Assembly: GCF_018499875.1 (NCBI RefSeq) | Contig: NZ_JAHBAY010000003.1 | Span: 496,001 to 560,000, forward strand | DNA: 64,000 nucleotides | DNA from: Kineosporia corallincola | GTDB taxonomy: Bacteria; Actinomycetota; Actinomycetes; Actinomycetales; Kineosporiaceae | Direction of reading: 5' to 3' | Shown here: piece by piece, positions 42,002 through 50,779 of the stretch | Numbering within the stretch: position 1 is the first letter of the stretch | Layout of the letters: each line of letters begins with the position of its first letter | Notes under the pieces: model-generated | The model's database searches: none | Seen by the model: only the letters and a program-made list of their open reading frames with translations | What the model was told of the DNA's origin: nothing | Program-made: the position numbers and the translations under genes

Positions 42002-43513
42002 TCAGTTGCGGCGGCGCCCCCGCGCGGAACCACCCGGACGGCCACCGGCCCGGGGCCGCGGCGCCCGCTCCGCCACGGCCGGGACCGCCGCCGGGGCCGG
42101 CCGGTCGCCGGCCGGTTCCAGCACGGCCACGCACTCCACGTGGTGGGTCATCGGGAACAGGTCGAACGCCCGCAGGCCGGTCAGCCGGTACCCGGCCGCG
42201 GCGGCCGTCGCCAGGTCACGCGCCAGCGCCGCCGGGTCGCAGGCCACGTAGACCACCACCCGCGGGGCCAGGGCCACGACCTGGGCGATGACGTCCTTGC
42301 CCGCGCCGGAACGCGGCGGGTCGAGCACGACCACGTCCGCGCCGCCGCGCGCACCCTCCGGGCCCGCCGGGGCCAGCGGCCCGCCGTCGGCGGCGAGCCG
42401 GGGCAGCACCCGCGGCACCGAGCCGTTCTCCACCCGCACCTGGTCCAGGTCGTGCAGACCGCGGCGGGCGTCGGAGGAGGCCCGGGCGTCGCCCTCGACC
42501 AGGATCACGCTGCCGGTCACGCCGACCTGCGCGGCCAGCCCGGCCGCGAACAGGCCGACCCCGCCGTAGAGGTCCAGCGCCCGCTCCCCCGGCTGCGCGC
42601 CGGCGGCGGAGAGCACGGCGTCGAGCAGGGTCTGCGCGGCAGCCGGGTGCACCTGCCAGAAACCGGTGCCGGTCACCCGGAACGGACGCGGCTCACCGTC
42701 GACCGTGACCTCCTCGGTCACCCAGGTGCGGCCCTTCACCTGGTGCACACCGGTGTCGTCGCGGGTGGCCAGGTTGGTGCCGAGCGGCAGCCTGGGCAGG
42801 CGCAGCTTGTCGCCGGTGCGCCCGGCCACCGGCTCGGCCACCACCAGCGGGTCGCCCACCGACGGCGAGATCACCTCGACCGCCAGCGCATTCGGCCAGC
42901 GCGCGTCGAGCACCCCGAGCGAGCTCGCGGCGGGCGCGGCGATCAGGCACTCCTTCACCGCGATCACGTCGTGCGAGCGGTGCTTGCGCAGCCCGGGCCG
43001 GCCCTCGGTGTCCACCGTGAAGCGCACCCGGGTGCGCCAGCCCAGCCCGTCGCCGTCCGGGCCCTCCACCACCACGTCGGGCACCTGGTCCAGCTTCGCG
43101 ATCCGGCGCAGCTGCTCGGTCACCACGTCGGCCTTCAGCCGCCGCTGGGTGGTCAGGTCGGCGTGCTGCCAGTCGCAGCCGCCGCACAGCCCGGGCCCGG
43201 CCACCGGGCAGGGCGGCTGCACCCGTTCGGGCGAGGGCTCGATCGCCTCGACCGCGTCGGCGCGCCAGAACTTGGCGTCGGGCGCCGACTCGGTCAGCCG
43301 GGCCAGCACCACCTCACCGGGCAGGGCGTGCCGGACGAAGACCACCCGTCCGTCGTACCGTGCCACGCAGTGCCCACCGTGGGCGACCGGCCCGACCTCC
43401 AGCTGGATCAGCTCATCGGTGACCAGCCCGGGCCCGGCCGGGCCGGAGGAGCGGGACGGCGCCGGGCGGCGCCCGCTCTCGTCGTCCCCCATTGATCCGA
43501 ACGAACTAGACAT
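42002..43513 (-). CDS. Class I RNA (uracil-5) methyltransferase, RlmCD/TrmA family with TRAM domain
   Basis: 503 residues from ATG 43513, with GAAGGA upstream, overlapping the permease stop by eight bases. An N-terminal TRAM domain (about 35-90) precedes a cysteine cluster CPVAGPGLCGGC that fits the [4Fe-4S] site of RlmD-type enzymes. The SAM-binding motif is LDLYGGVGLFAAGLA. DPPRSGAGKDV and ACDPAALARDL carry the catalytic Cys, and MTHHVECVA holds the terminal Glu. It methylates uridine in 23S rRNA or tRNA; the exact position is not predictable. It is in the Rv2689c position of the mycobacterial synteny block. Confidence 0.9.
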   Translation of the reverse strand: MSSSFGSMGDDESGRRPAPSRSSGPAGPGLVTDELIQLEVGPVAHGGHCVARYDGRVVFVRHALPGEVVLARLTESAPDAKFWRADAVEAIEPSPERVQPPCPVAGPGLCGGCDWQHADLTTQRRLKADVVTEQLRRIAKLDQVPDVVVEGPDGDGLGWRTRVRFTVDTEGRPGLRKHRSHDVIAVKECLIAAPAASSLGVLDARWPNALAVEVISPSVGDPLVVAEPVAGRTGDKLRLPRLPLGTNLATRDDTGVHQVKGRTWVTEEVTVDGEPRPFRVTGTGFWQVHPAAAQTLLDAVLSAAGAQPGERALDLYGGVGLFAAGLAAQVGVTGSVILVEGDARASSDARRGLHDLDQVRVENGSVPRVLPRLAADGGPLAPAGPEGARGGADVVVLDPPRSGAGKDVIAQVVALAPRVVVYVACDPAALARDLATAAAAGYRLTGLRAFDLFPMTHHVECVAVLEPAGDRPAPAAVPAVAERAPRPRAGGRPGGSARGRRRN

Positions 43514-45557
43514 TCTCTTCCTTCTTGACCACATCGTCCCCGGACGCCGGCGACAGGGTGCCGCGCCGGGCGTCACCGGGTGCGGGCTTGCTCTCGTCAC
43601 CCAGCCGCAACCGCGACGAGTGCAGCTGCCAGGGCACGCTGGCCACGATCACGCCGGACATGAAGTGCAGGCCGCTCTTGAGCCGCAGGGCACTCTGGTT
43701 GTGCAGCAGTTGCTCCCACCAGCGTCCGACCACGTACTCCGGCACGTAGACCACCACCAGGTCGCGCGGGCTCTCCCGGCGCACACTGCGCACGTAGTTC
43801 AGCACCGGCCGGGTGATCTCCCGGTAGGGCGAGTCCAGGGCCCGCAGCGGCACCGGGATGTCGCGCCGGTCCCACTCCTCCTGGAGACGCCGGGTCTCGT
43901 CCGGGTCCACCGTCACGGTGACCGCCTCCAGCACCGAGGGCCGGGAGGCCCGGGCGTAGGCGAGCGCCCGCAGCGTGGGCTTGTGCAGCTTCGACACCAG
44001 CACGATCGCGTGCACCCGGGAGGGCAGCACGCGTCCCTTGGTGTCGTCCTCCTCGTCCAGCTCGGCACGCACCTTCCGGTAGTGCCGGCGGATCGCGATC
44101 ATCAGCACGAACAGCAGGGCCATGAACAGCAGGGCCAGGTAGGCGCCGCGGGTGAACTTGGTGATCAGCACCACCACCAGCACGCTGCCGGTGATCGCCA
44201 CGCCGATCGCGTTGATCACCCGGGACTGCTGCATCTTGCGCCGCGCGGCGGCCTCGGTCTCGCTGCGCAGCAGCCGGGTCCAGTGCCGCACCATGCCGGT
44301 CTGGCTCACCGTGAACGAGATGAACACCCCGACGATGTAGAGCTGGATCAGCCGCGTGACCTGGGCGTCGAAGGCCAGGATCAGCGCGCTGGCGCCGGCT
44401 GCCAGCAGGATGATGCCGTTGCTGTAGGCCAGCCGGTCGCCGCGGGTGTGCAGCTGACGCGGCAGCAGGTCGTCCTTGGCCAGGATCGAGCCGAGCACCG
44501 GGAAGCCGTTGAAGGCGGTGTTCGCGGCCAGCACCAGGATCAGCCCGGTGGCGAAGGTCACCAGGTAGTACATCGGTGGGAAGCCGCCGAACAGCGCCTG
44601 GGCCACCTGCCCGATCACCGGGTCCTGCACGTAGCCCTCGCCCACCGACTGCCCGTCGCGGAACAGCTGCTCGGCCGGGAACTCGGCGAACCGCACGTGC
44701 ATCAGCCGGGACAGCACGATGATCGACATCAGCATGGTCACGGCGATGCCGCCGAGCATGGCCAGCGTGGTGGCGGCGTTGCGGCTCTTGGGCACCTTGA
44801 ACGCCGGCACCCCGTTGCTGATCGCCTCGACACCGGTCAGGGCGGCGCAGCCGGACGAGAAGGCGCGCAGCAGCAGGAAGCCACCGGCCAGGCCGGCCAG
44901 GCCCTCGCTGAACTGGTCCTCCGGGATCAGCGTCAGGTCGGAGCTCTCGGCCATCGGCAGGTCGCCGAAGAAGTACTTGACGAACCCCCAGGCGCTCATC
45001 CCGAGGATCGAGAACATGAACACGTAGGTGGGCACCGCGAAGGCGCTGCCCGACTCCCGCACGCCGCGCAGGTTGATGGTGGTCAGCAGGGCCACCACCA
45101 GCACGGCGAGCATGGCCTCGTGGCCCCGCAGGAACGGCATGGCCGACGCCGCGTACTGCGCCCCGGACGAGATCGAGACCGCCACGGTGAGCACGTAGTC
45201 CACCAGCAGCGCGCTGGCCACCGTGATCCCGGCGGTCGGCCCGAGGTTGACGGTCGCCACCTCGTAGTCACCGCCGCCGGAGGGGTAGGCGTGCACGTTC
45301 TGGCGGTAGGAGGCGACCACGATCAGCATGACGAAGACCACGGCGACGCCCACCCAGGGCGAGAGCGCGTAGGACGTCAGGCCCGCGGCGGCGAGCGTGA
45401 GCAGGATTTCGTCGGGTGCATAGGCGACGGACGACAGCGCGTCGGAGGCGAAGACCGGCAGAGCGATGCGTTTGGGCAGAAGCGTCTCGCCCAGTCGTTC
45501 GCTGCGCACGGGCCGTCCGATGAGGAGCTGTTTGACGGCGCCGGGAAAGGATGGCAC
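43506..45557 (-). CDS. APC-superfamily permease with cytosolic C-terminal domain (KimA-like)
   Basis: 683 residues. Eleven to twelve membrane helices occupy residues 45-470. The first-helix motif VFASDALSSVAYAPDEIL matches KimA/YdaO-type potassium/proton symporters more than amino-acid permeases. The last 200 residues form a soluble alpha/beta domain (VHAIVLVSKLHKPTLRALAYA, VTVTVDPDETRRL) resembling a universal stress domain. It is divergent from two genes for TrkA-type proteins across 178 bp, consistent with potassium transport. From memory, Rv2690c occupies the same place in M. tuberculosis. Amino-acid transport cannot be excluded. Confidence 0.83.
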   Translation of the reverse strand: MPSFPGAVKQLLIGRPVRSERLGETLLPKRIALPVFASDALSSVAYAPDEILLTLAAAGLTSYALSPWVGVAVVFVMLIVVASYRQNVHAYPSGGGDYEVATVNLGPTAGITVASALLVDYVLTVAVSISSGAQYAASAMPFLRGHEAMLAVLVVALLTTINLRGVRESGSAFAVPTYVFMFSILGMSAWGFVKYFFGDLPMAESSDLTLIPEDQFSEGLAGLAGGFLLLRAFSSGCAALTGVEAISNGVPAFKVPKSRNAATTLAMLGGIAVTMLMSIIVLSRLMHVRFAEFPAEQLFRDGQSVGEGYVQDPVIGQVAQALFGGFPPMYYLVTFATGLILVLAANTAFNGFPVLGSILAKDDLLPRQLHTRGDRLAYSNGIILLAAGASALILAFDAQVTRLIQLYIVGVFISFTVSQTGMVRHWTRLLRSETEAAARRKMQQSRVINAIGVAITGSVLVVVLITKFTRGAYLALLFMALLFVLMIAIRRHYRKVRAELDEEDDTKGRVLPSRVHAIVLVSKLHKPTLRALAYARASRPSVLEAVTVTVDPDETRRLQEEWDRRDIPVPLRALDSPYREITRPVLNYVRSVRRESPRDLVVVYVPEYVVGRWWEQLLHNQSALRLKSGLHFMSGVIVASVPWQLHSSRLRLGDESKPAPGDARRGTLSPASGDDVVKKEENV

Positions 45558-45735
45558 GACGGGTCATCGTAGGCCCGCATCCCCGGCGGGCAAGACCTGG
45601 CCGGTCCCGGGTGACGAACGGGTAGGGAGCTTGACCCTCCCTTGGGCGAACTCCGGAGCCCAATGCGTGTACCTTCGGCGGCGGACGTGCCGAGAGGGCG
45701 GTGCGAACCAGATTCGGAGAGAAGGCCGGACGAAC

Positions 45736-46404
45736 GTGCACTTCGTGATCATGGGATGCGGCCGTACCGGTTCCACCCTGGCCCAGATGGTCGAGGACCG
45801 CGGCCACACGGTCGCGGTGGTCGATCAGAACGCCAACGCGTTCCGCCGCCTGGGCCCGCACTTCGAGGGCCGCCGGGTGGTCGGGCCGGGCTTCGACCGC
45901 GACACCCTGACCGAGGCCGGGATCGAGGACGCGTACGCGTTCGCGGCCGTCAGCAACGGTGACAACTCCAACATCCTCGCCGCCCGGGTGGCCCGCGAGA
46001 CGTTCGGGGTCAGCAACGTGGTGGCGCGCATCTACGACCCGGGCCGGGCCGAGGTGTACCAGCGCCTGGGCATCCCCACCGTGGCCACCGTGCGCTGGAC
46101 CGCCGACCAGATGGCCCGCCGGCTGCTGCCGGCCGGCGCGATCTCCGAGTTCCGCGACCCGTCCGGCGCCGTGGTCATCGCCGAGGTGCAGGTGCACGCC
46201 GGCTGGGTGGGCCGGCGGATGGCCTCGCTGGAGGCCGCCTCCGCGGCCCGCGTGGCTTTTCTCACCCGGTTGGGCGAGGGCCTGGTGCCGGGCGCCGACA
46301 CCGTCTATCAGGAGGGCGACCTGGTGCACTTCGTGCTGCGGCACGACCAGCTGACCTCGGTGGAACAGAAAATGGCCGTCGCGCCGTCGAAGGATGAGCT
46401 CTGA
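45736..46404 (+). CDS. ceoB: TrkA-type potassium regulatory protein (CeoB)
   Basis: 222 residues from GTG 45736. The Rossmann RCK-N domain has VIMGCGRTGSTLAQMV and ends its second strand with the acidic VVDQN, as in NAD(H)-binding RCK domains. An RCK-C domain occupies the last 80 residues. It is a single-domain half of a TrkA; its partner gene follows with a one-base overlap (TGATG). Such proteins gate a membrane K+ transporter; no TrkH gene is present, but the KimA-like permease is transcribed divergently. Confidence 0.9.
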   Translation: MHFVIMGCGRTGSTLAQMVEDRGHTVAVVDQNANAFRRLGPHFEGRRVVGPGFDRDTLTEAGIEDAYAFAAVSNGDNSNILAARVARETFGVSNVVARIYDPGRAEVYQRLGIPTVATVRWTADQMARRLLPAGAISEFRDPSGAVVIAEVQVHAGWVGRRMASLEAASAARVAFLTRLGEGLVPGADTVYQEGDLVHFVLRHDQLTSVEQKMAVAPSKDEL

Positions 46405-47066
46405 TGCGGATCGTCATCGTCGGGGCCGGCAGCGTGGGCCGCTCGATCGCGCGGGAACTGCTCACCAACGGGCACCGGGTGCTGCTGATCGACAAGGACC
46501 CCAACGCCATCCGGGTCACCAGCGTGCCGGAGGCGGAGTGGCTGCTCGCCGACGCCTGTGAGATCAGCTCGCTGGCCGACGCCGGGCTGGAGGACTGCGA
46601 CGTGGTCGTGGCCGCCAGCGGCGACGACAAGGCCAACCTGGTGGTCTCGCTGCTGTCGAAGACCGAGTACGGCGTGCCGCGCACCGTGGCCCGGGTGAAC
46701 ACCCCGGCCAACGAGTGGATGTTCGACGAGGCCTGGGGGGTGGACGTCGCGGTGTCCACCCCGCGCCTGATGACCGCCCTGGTCGAAGAGGCCGTGTCGG
46801 TGGGCGAGCTGGTGCGCATCTTCACGTTCCAGCAGGGTCAGGCCGCCATGGTCGAGATGACGCTGCCCGACAACTCCACCCTGGCGGGCACCACCGTCGG
46901 CGAGATCCACTGGCCCGCCGACACCGTGCTGGTCGGCATCATCCGCGGCGAGCGGCCGATCGCGCCCAGCCGTGACGACGCCCTGGAGGCCGGTGACGAG
47001 CTGATGTTCATCACCGTGCCGGAGAGCGAAGAAGAACTCCAGCAGCTGCTGAACCCCCGGGCCTGA
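46404..47066 (+). CDS. ceoC: TrkA-type potassium regulatory protein (CeoC)
   Basis: 220 residues. The RCK-N motif is VIVGAGSVGRSIAREL with LIDKD closing the dinucleotide site, DACEISSLADAGLEDCDVVVAA and ANLVVSLLSKTEYG are conserved, and an RCK-C domain with LPDNSTLAGTTVGEI follows. It overlaps ceoB by one base, and the two products probably form a hetero-octameric gating ring. The gene is followed by 32 bases before the converging DUF3159 gene. Confidence 0.9.
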   Translation: MRIVIVGAGSVGRSIARELLTNGHRVLLIDKDPNAIRVTSVPEAEWLLADACEISSLADAGLEDCDVVVAASGDDKANLVVSLLSKTEYGVPRTVARVNTPANEWMFDEAWGVDVAVSTPRLMTALVEEAVSVGELVRIFTFQQGQAAMVEMTLPDNSTLAGTTVGEIHWPADTVLVGIIRGERPIAPSRDDALEAGDELMFITVPESEEELQQLLNPRA

Positions 47067-47098
47067 GGGCTCACCGGGGGTTCAGGTTCAGCGTGCTT

Positions 47099-47896
47099 CT
47101 AGCTTGAGGACGACGTCGAGCCCGCGACGGGCTCGGCGCCGTCCGTGATCTTGATCGTGGGCACCGCGCGCAGCACCAGCCAGATCAGCCAGATCGCCGC
47201 GGCGAACAGCGGGATGCCCAGCACCAGGCCGTTCAGCAGGCCGAGCAGCACGGTCTGGTCGTTGAGGCTGAGCGGCACCTGCACGGCGACCCGGATCAGG
47301 AACATGCCGACCCAGATCCAGGTGGCCAGCACGTAGGCCCGGTAGCGCGCCGGATGCCGGCGCCAGGTGAAGTTCTCACCGGTCAGCGGCCCGACGAAGA
47401 CCCCGACAATGGGCCAGCGGACCGCGATCGAGGCCATGCCGAGCAGCGCCGACCCGCCGTTCTTGACGATGCTGATCAGGAAGACGTCGGAGGCCCGTCC
47501 GGTCTGCCGGGACACGAAGGCGCCGAGCAGGATGCCGAACACGCCGCCGATCGCCTGGGTCAGCGGCTCGCGCGCGATCAGCCGCCAGACGATCAGCACG
47601 GCCAGCGGCACGAGCGCCGCGTAGACCGACGTGCGCACGTCTTTGGTGATGGCGAAGGCGATCGAGAACACCGTGTAGGGCAGCACCGACTCGACCACGC
47701 CGCGCGGGCCGCCGATGACCTTCTTCAGGTCGAACTCGGCGGCCACGGCGGCGGCGAACCCACCCTTGCCGGCCCGCTCCGCGGCATGTTCGGCCGCGTG
47801 TTCCGCGACGTGCCCGGCCTGCTCGGTCAGGTGGTGATGGTGGTGGTGCTGGTCGGACTCCCCCGGGACGGGCGCGTGCCCGCGCTGGTCCGGCAT
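47099..47896 (-). CDS. DUF3159 membrane protein
   Basis: 265 residues. A histidine-rich N-terminus (HHHHHH within the first 25 residues) and a short Ala/Glu repeat are followed by five to six membrane segments, including TVFSIAFAITKDVRTSVYAALVPLAVLIVW and LILRAVP-like helices. The region GRASDVFLISIVKNGGSALLGMASIAVRWPIVG is characteristic of DUF3159, an actinobacterial family in the Rv2693c position. Function is unknown. The His-run may bind metal, but such tracts also occur by chance. It overlaps the OB-fold gene by one base. Confidence 0.83.
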   Translation of the reverse strand: MPDQRGHAPVPGESDQHHHHHHLTEQAGHVAEHAAEHAAERAGKGGFAAAVAAEFDLKKVIGGPRGVVESVLPYTVFSIAFAITKDVRTSVYAALVPLAVLIVWRLIAREPLTQAIGGVFGILLGAFVSRQTGRASDVFLISIVKNGGSALLGMASIAVRWPIVGVFVGPLTGENFTWRRHPARYRAYVLATWIWVGMFLIRVAVQVPLSLNDQTVLLGLLNGLVLGIPLFAAAIWLIWLVLRAVPTIKITDGAEPVAGSTSSSS

Positions 47897-48339
47897 CAGC
47901 AGCCGGTGCCCGGGACGAGCTCGTACCGCGGGTTGAAGATGGTGGCGGTGCCGCTGGCCTCACAGACCACGCCCTGCACCCGGATGCGCCGGCCCGGCTC
48001 GACCCCGCCGATGTGGCGGCGGCCCAGCCAGATGACGGAGATGCTGCCGCTGCCGTCGTAGAGCTCCGCGACCAGCGCGGGGACGCCGGCCCGGGGGCGC
48101 AGCGTGACGGCGCGCAGGGTGCCGCAGACCATCGCGGGCTCCCGGGCCTTCAGCTGGGCGATCGGGGTGCCGCCCAGCTTCACGGCCTGCGCCCGCTCCT
48201 CGTCGGCGTGCACGACGCTCTGCGGAGCGGTGAACCGGGCGATCGCCCGGCGGAGCCCGAACCGCTCGGCCGGCCCGGCCGTCGCGGCCGGAGCCTGATC
48301 TTCTGTGATCTGCTTACCCACGGTTTTCAGAGTACCCAT
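47896..48339 (-). CDS. OB-fold nucleic-acid-binding domain protein
   Basis: 147 residues from ATG 48339; in-frame starts at 48387 and 48420 would add 16-27 residues and none has a clear ribosome site. The C-terminal 80 residues form an OB-fold: VCGTLRAVTLRPRAGVPALVAELYDGSGSISVIWLGRR, then RIRVQGVVCE, as in single-stranded nucleic-acid binders (tRNA_anti type). From memory it corresponds to Rv2694c. It is translationally coupled to the DUF3159 gene downstream. Confidence 0.82.
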   Translation of the reverse strand: MGTLKTVGKQITEDQAPAATAGPAERFGLRRAIARFTAPQSVVHADEERAQAVKLGGTPIAQLKAREPAMVCGTLRAVTLRPRAGVPALVAELYDGSGSISVIWLGRRHIGGVEPGRRIRVQGVVCEASGTATIFNPRYELVPGTGC

Positions 48340-48488
48340 CTCCGACCGGCTTTCCGTCCGCCCGCCGGGTGTTGGAAGAGTGGCCATACGCACTTTTTCC
48401 GGTCTGGCGAACTCCTGCACAACAAGCTGTTTCAGATTCTATTCCCATTTTCACAGGGAAGCTTGATCATCTCTTGACGCTCACACGA

Positions 48489-48534
48489 GAGCCGCCCCGC
48501 CGTGACCACGGGCGTGGCTACGGCGGGACGGCTC
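48489..48534. terminator. Terminator hairpin after the DUF3710 gene
   Basis: 15-base arms GAGCCGCCCCGCCGT (48489-48503) and ACGGCGGGACGGCTC (48520-48534) pair with one mismatch, and the loop holds a further CCACG/CGTGG stem. It is 58 bases after the DUF3710 stop on the minus strand, ahead of the OB-fold gene. Confidence 0.7.
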
Positions 48535-48591
48535 ATCGGTACGACCAGAGTGCAGTTTGAGTTCAGCGCAGGTGAAGCGGGCGAATCCGGG

Positions 48592-49344
48592 TCAGCGGAC
48601 CTCGGTGATCTCCGGGCCCCGCTCCGGCGGGCGCAGCGCGTCCTGCTGCTCGCCCTCGGCGTTCTCGCCCTCGGCCTGGGCGTTGTCGGGCAGCCGCAGC
48701 GGCAGCAGCTCGCGCGGGGCCATCGCCTCGCTGCCCCGCACGACCACCGTGTCACGCACCAGGTTCTCCAGGTCGAGCGCCTTCTTCTCGTCCAGGGCCG
48801 CGGCACCGTGGAAGACCGCCCGCAGGAACCAGCGCGGGCCGTCGACGCCGGAGAACCGGGCGGGCTGGAGCACCGTGCGGCCGTCCGGGGTGCGCGCGGG
48901 CACCTTGGCCAGCAGCTCCCGGCCGAACACCCCGGGGACGTCGTCCACCTCGCCACCCTGCCGGGACACGCTGGCCGCGATCTCGCCGCGGATCTCGTCC
49001 CAGATGCCGGCCGTGCGCGGCGCGGCGAAGGCCTGGAGCTGGACCGCGGAGTCGTCCAGCTGCACGGTGGCGGCGATCACCTTGCTGGTCTCCTCCTCGA
49101 TCTCGAGACGCAGCTGGATCGTGCCCTCCCGGGCCGGGAGCTTCAGCGCGCCGAGATCGATGTACGTGCCCTCGGCGTCGGCCTCGGACTCGTCCCAGGG
49201 CCCCTGGGAGCGGTCGTACACGTCCGTGGGACCCGCGGGAGCGGTCTCGGGCGCCGCGTCGGCACCGTCCGCCCCCGGGGACGCGCTGTCCTGCTCGTCG
49301 ACGCCGGAGGCGTCGTCCCCCTTGTTGCGTCGGAACCAGCTCAT
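48592..49344 (-). CDS. DUF3710 family protein
   Basis: 250 residues. An acidic, Ala/Gly/Asp-rich N-terminus of about 45 residues starts MSWFRRNK and is followed by the DUF3710 core (YDRSQGPWDESE, YIDLGALKLP, VQLQAFAAPRTAGIWDEIR, GVDGPRWFLRAVF). The acidic C-terminal tail is rich in Glu and Gln. No enzyme motif is visible. The start codon overlaps the dut stop by one base, so it is coupled to dut, as in other actinobacteria. Function is unknown. Confidence 0.87.
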   Translation of the reverse strand: MSWFRRNKGDDASGVDEQDSASPGADGADAAPETAPAGPTDVYDRSQGPWDESEADAEGTYIDLGALKLPAREGTIQLRLEIEEETSKVIAATVQLDDSAVQLQAFAAPRTAGIWDEIRGEIAASVSRQGGEVDDVPGVFGRELLAKVPARTPDGRTVLQPARFSGVDGPRWFLRAVFHGAAALDEKKALDLENLVRDTVVVRGSEAMAPRELLPLRLPDNAQAEGENAEGEQQDALRPPERGPEITEVR

Positions 49345-49868
49345 CAGTGTTCTCCTCGTTGCGTTCCCAAGCCCGTCGACCCGAAGCCGCCCTCGCCCCG
49401 TGCGGAGCCGGGCAGCCGCTCCGCCTCGACGAAGTACGCCCGGCTCACCGGCTGCACCACCAGCTGCGCGATGCGGTCGCCCCGGCGCAGCACCACCGGC
49501 GTGTCCCGGTCGGTGTTCAGCAGGGTGACCCGGATCTCACCGCGATAACCCGCATCGACCGTGCCGGGCGCATTGACCACCGTCAACCCGAAACGTGCGG
49601 CCAGGCCCGATCGGGGATGAACAAAAGCTGCGTAACCGTCCGGCAGGGCGATCGCCACACCGGTCGGGACCGTCTGCCGCTCGCCCGGTGCCAGGGTCAC
49701 GTCGACCGCCGTGACCAGGTCGGCCCCGGCGTCCCCGGGGTGCGAGTAACCGGGAACGGGAACCCCTGGATCCAGCCGCCGCAGCAGCACCTCGACCTGG
49801 CCGGGCGCAAAGCCCTGCCAGCCGGGACCTTCTCCGAGAGCGCCGGCCGGCGCGGAAGACGTGCTCAC
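49344..49868 (-). CDS. dut: Deoxyuridine 5'-triphosphate nucleotidohydrolase
   Basis: 174 residues from GTG 49868; the open frame further up is not protein-like. All five trimeric dUTPase motifs are present in order: HPGDAGADL, PRSGLAARFG, NAPGTVDAGYRGEI (uracil-binding hairpin), RGDRIAQLVV, and the C-terminal glycine-rich RGEGGFGSTG that closes over the substrate. It hydrolyses dUTP to dUMP, which keeps uracil out of DNA. It is divergent from the DUF3093 gene across 73 bases. Confidence 0.95.
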   Translation of the reverse strand: MSTSSAPAGALGEGPGWQGFAPGQVEVLLRRLDPGVPVPGYSHPGDAGADLVTAVDVTLAPGERQTVPTGVAIALPDGYAAFVHPRSGLAARFGLTVVNAPGTVDAGYRGEIRVTLLNTDRDTPVVLRRGDRIAQLVVQPVSRAYFVEAERLPGSARGEGGFGSTGLGTQRGEH

Positions 49869-49941
49869 GGTGGGACAGCGTAGCCAGCGCACCGCACCAC
49901 CAGCCGCACGCGGGGTGGGCGGGCGTGGGAAGCTGGAGCCT

Positions 49942-50448
49942 ATGAGTTCGGACCAGCGGCAGGCCGCTGACGAAAAGGCCGCCGGTGAGCAGGCTCCCGC
50001 CGCGGCACCCCAGACGAAGAAGCAGCTGAGCGAGACGCTGTGGCCGTCTCCGGCGCTGTGGGTCCTGCTGGTCGCCCTCGGGGCGTCGTTCGGCCTGATC
50101 CCCGGCCCGGTCAACACCACCTTCGCCGTGATCACCGGGGTGGTCACGGCCGTGCTCGCGGTGGCGCTCATCGTCACCCTCACGCCGAAGGTGGAGCTGG
50201 CGAAGGGCGTGTTCTCGGCCGGGCGGGCCAGTGTGCCGGCGTCACTGATCGCGAAGGTGGAGCCGCTGGACGCCGGTCAGATGCGGGTGGCGCACGGGGT
50301 GGAGCTCGATGCCCGGGCCTTTCTCTGCACCCGTGGCTGGGTGCGCACCGGGATCCGGGTCACGCTGAACGACCCGGAGGACCCCACGCCGTACTGGCTG
50401 ATCTCCACCCGCAAACCACAGGAGTGGGTGCGGGCGCTGGGCTCCTAG
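49942..50448 (+). CDS. DUF3093 membrane protein
   Basis: 168 residues from ATG 49942, with GGAG upstream. An N-terminal Gln/Ala-rich cytosolic stretch precedes two adjacent membrane helices (ALWVLLVALGASFGLIPGP and TFAVITGVVTAVLAVALIVTL), then a soluble domain ending RGWVRTGIRVTLNDPEDPTPYWLISTRKP, which is the DUF3093 hallmark. It matches the Rv2698 position from memory. Function is unknown. It converges with the DUF4193 gene. Confidence 0.85.
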   Translation: MSSDQRQAADEKAAGEQAPAAAPQTKKQLSETLWPSPALWVLLVALGASFGLIPGPVNTTFAVITGVVTAVLAVALIVTLTPKVELAKGVFSAGRASVPASLIAKVEPLDAGQMRVAHGVELDARAFLCTRGWVRTGIRVTLNDPEDPTPYWLISTRKPQEWVRALGS

Positions 50449-50479
50449 TTCCGGAGCCCGTGCGCCCCACACACTCGGT

Positions 50480-50779
50480 TCAGGCCGCGCACTCCTTGCA
50501 GATCAGCTGGCCGTTCTTCTCGCCGGCCAGCTGGCTGCGGTGGTGCACCAGGAAGCAGCTCATGCAGGTGAACTCGTCTGCCTGGCGCGGGAGCACCCGG
50601 ACGGACAGTTCCTCGTTGGAGAGATCGGCGCCGGGCAGCTCGAAGCCTTCCGCCGCCTCCGTCTCGTCCTCGTCGACCGAGCCGGCCGACTTGTCCACAC
50701 GTCGGGCCTTCAGCTCTTCGAGCGAGTCCTCGTTGAGGTCGTCGTCGGTCTTGCGCGGCGCGTCGTAGTCGGTTGCCAT
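50480..50779 (-). CDS. DUF4193 zinc-ribbon-like protein
   Basis: 99 residues from ATG 50779. The N-terminal half is acidic with a Leu/Glu helix (DDLNEDSLEELKARR). The C-terminal half contains CMSCFLVHHRSQL and CKEC, two CxxC pairs fitting a zinc ribbon. DUF4193 is highly conserved in actinobacteria (Rv2699c position, from memory) and often near dut. It may be a transcription- or ribosome-associated factor, but this is inference from the ribbon and small size only. Confidence 0.88.
   Translation of the reverse strand: MATDYDAPRKTDDDLNEDSLEELKARRVDKSAGSVDEDETEAAEGFELPGADLSNEELSVRVLPRQADEFTCMSCFLVHHRSQLAGEKNGQLICKECAA

Noticed and set aside
45558-45735. A c-di-AMP (ydaO-type) riboswitch before the KimA-like gene
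   Set aside because: The 178-bp gap is too short and shows no recognisable ydaO core; the Bacillus analogy is not supported here.
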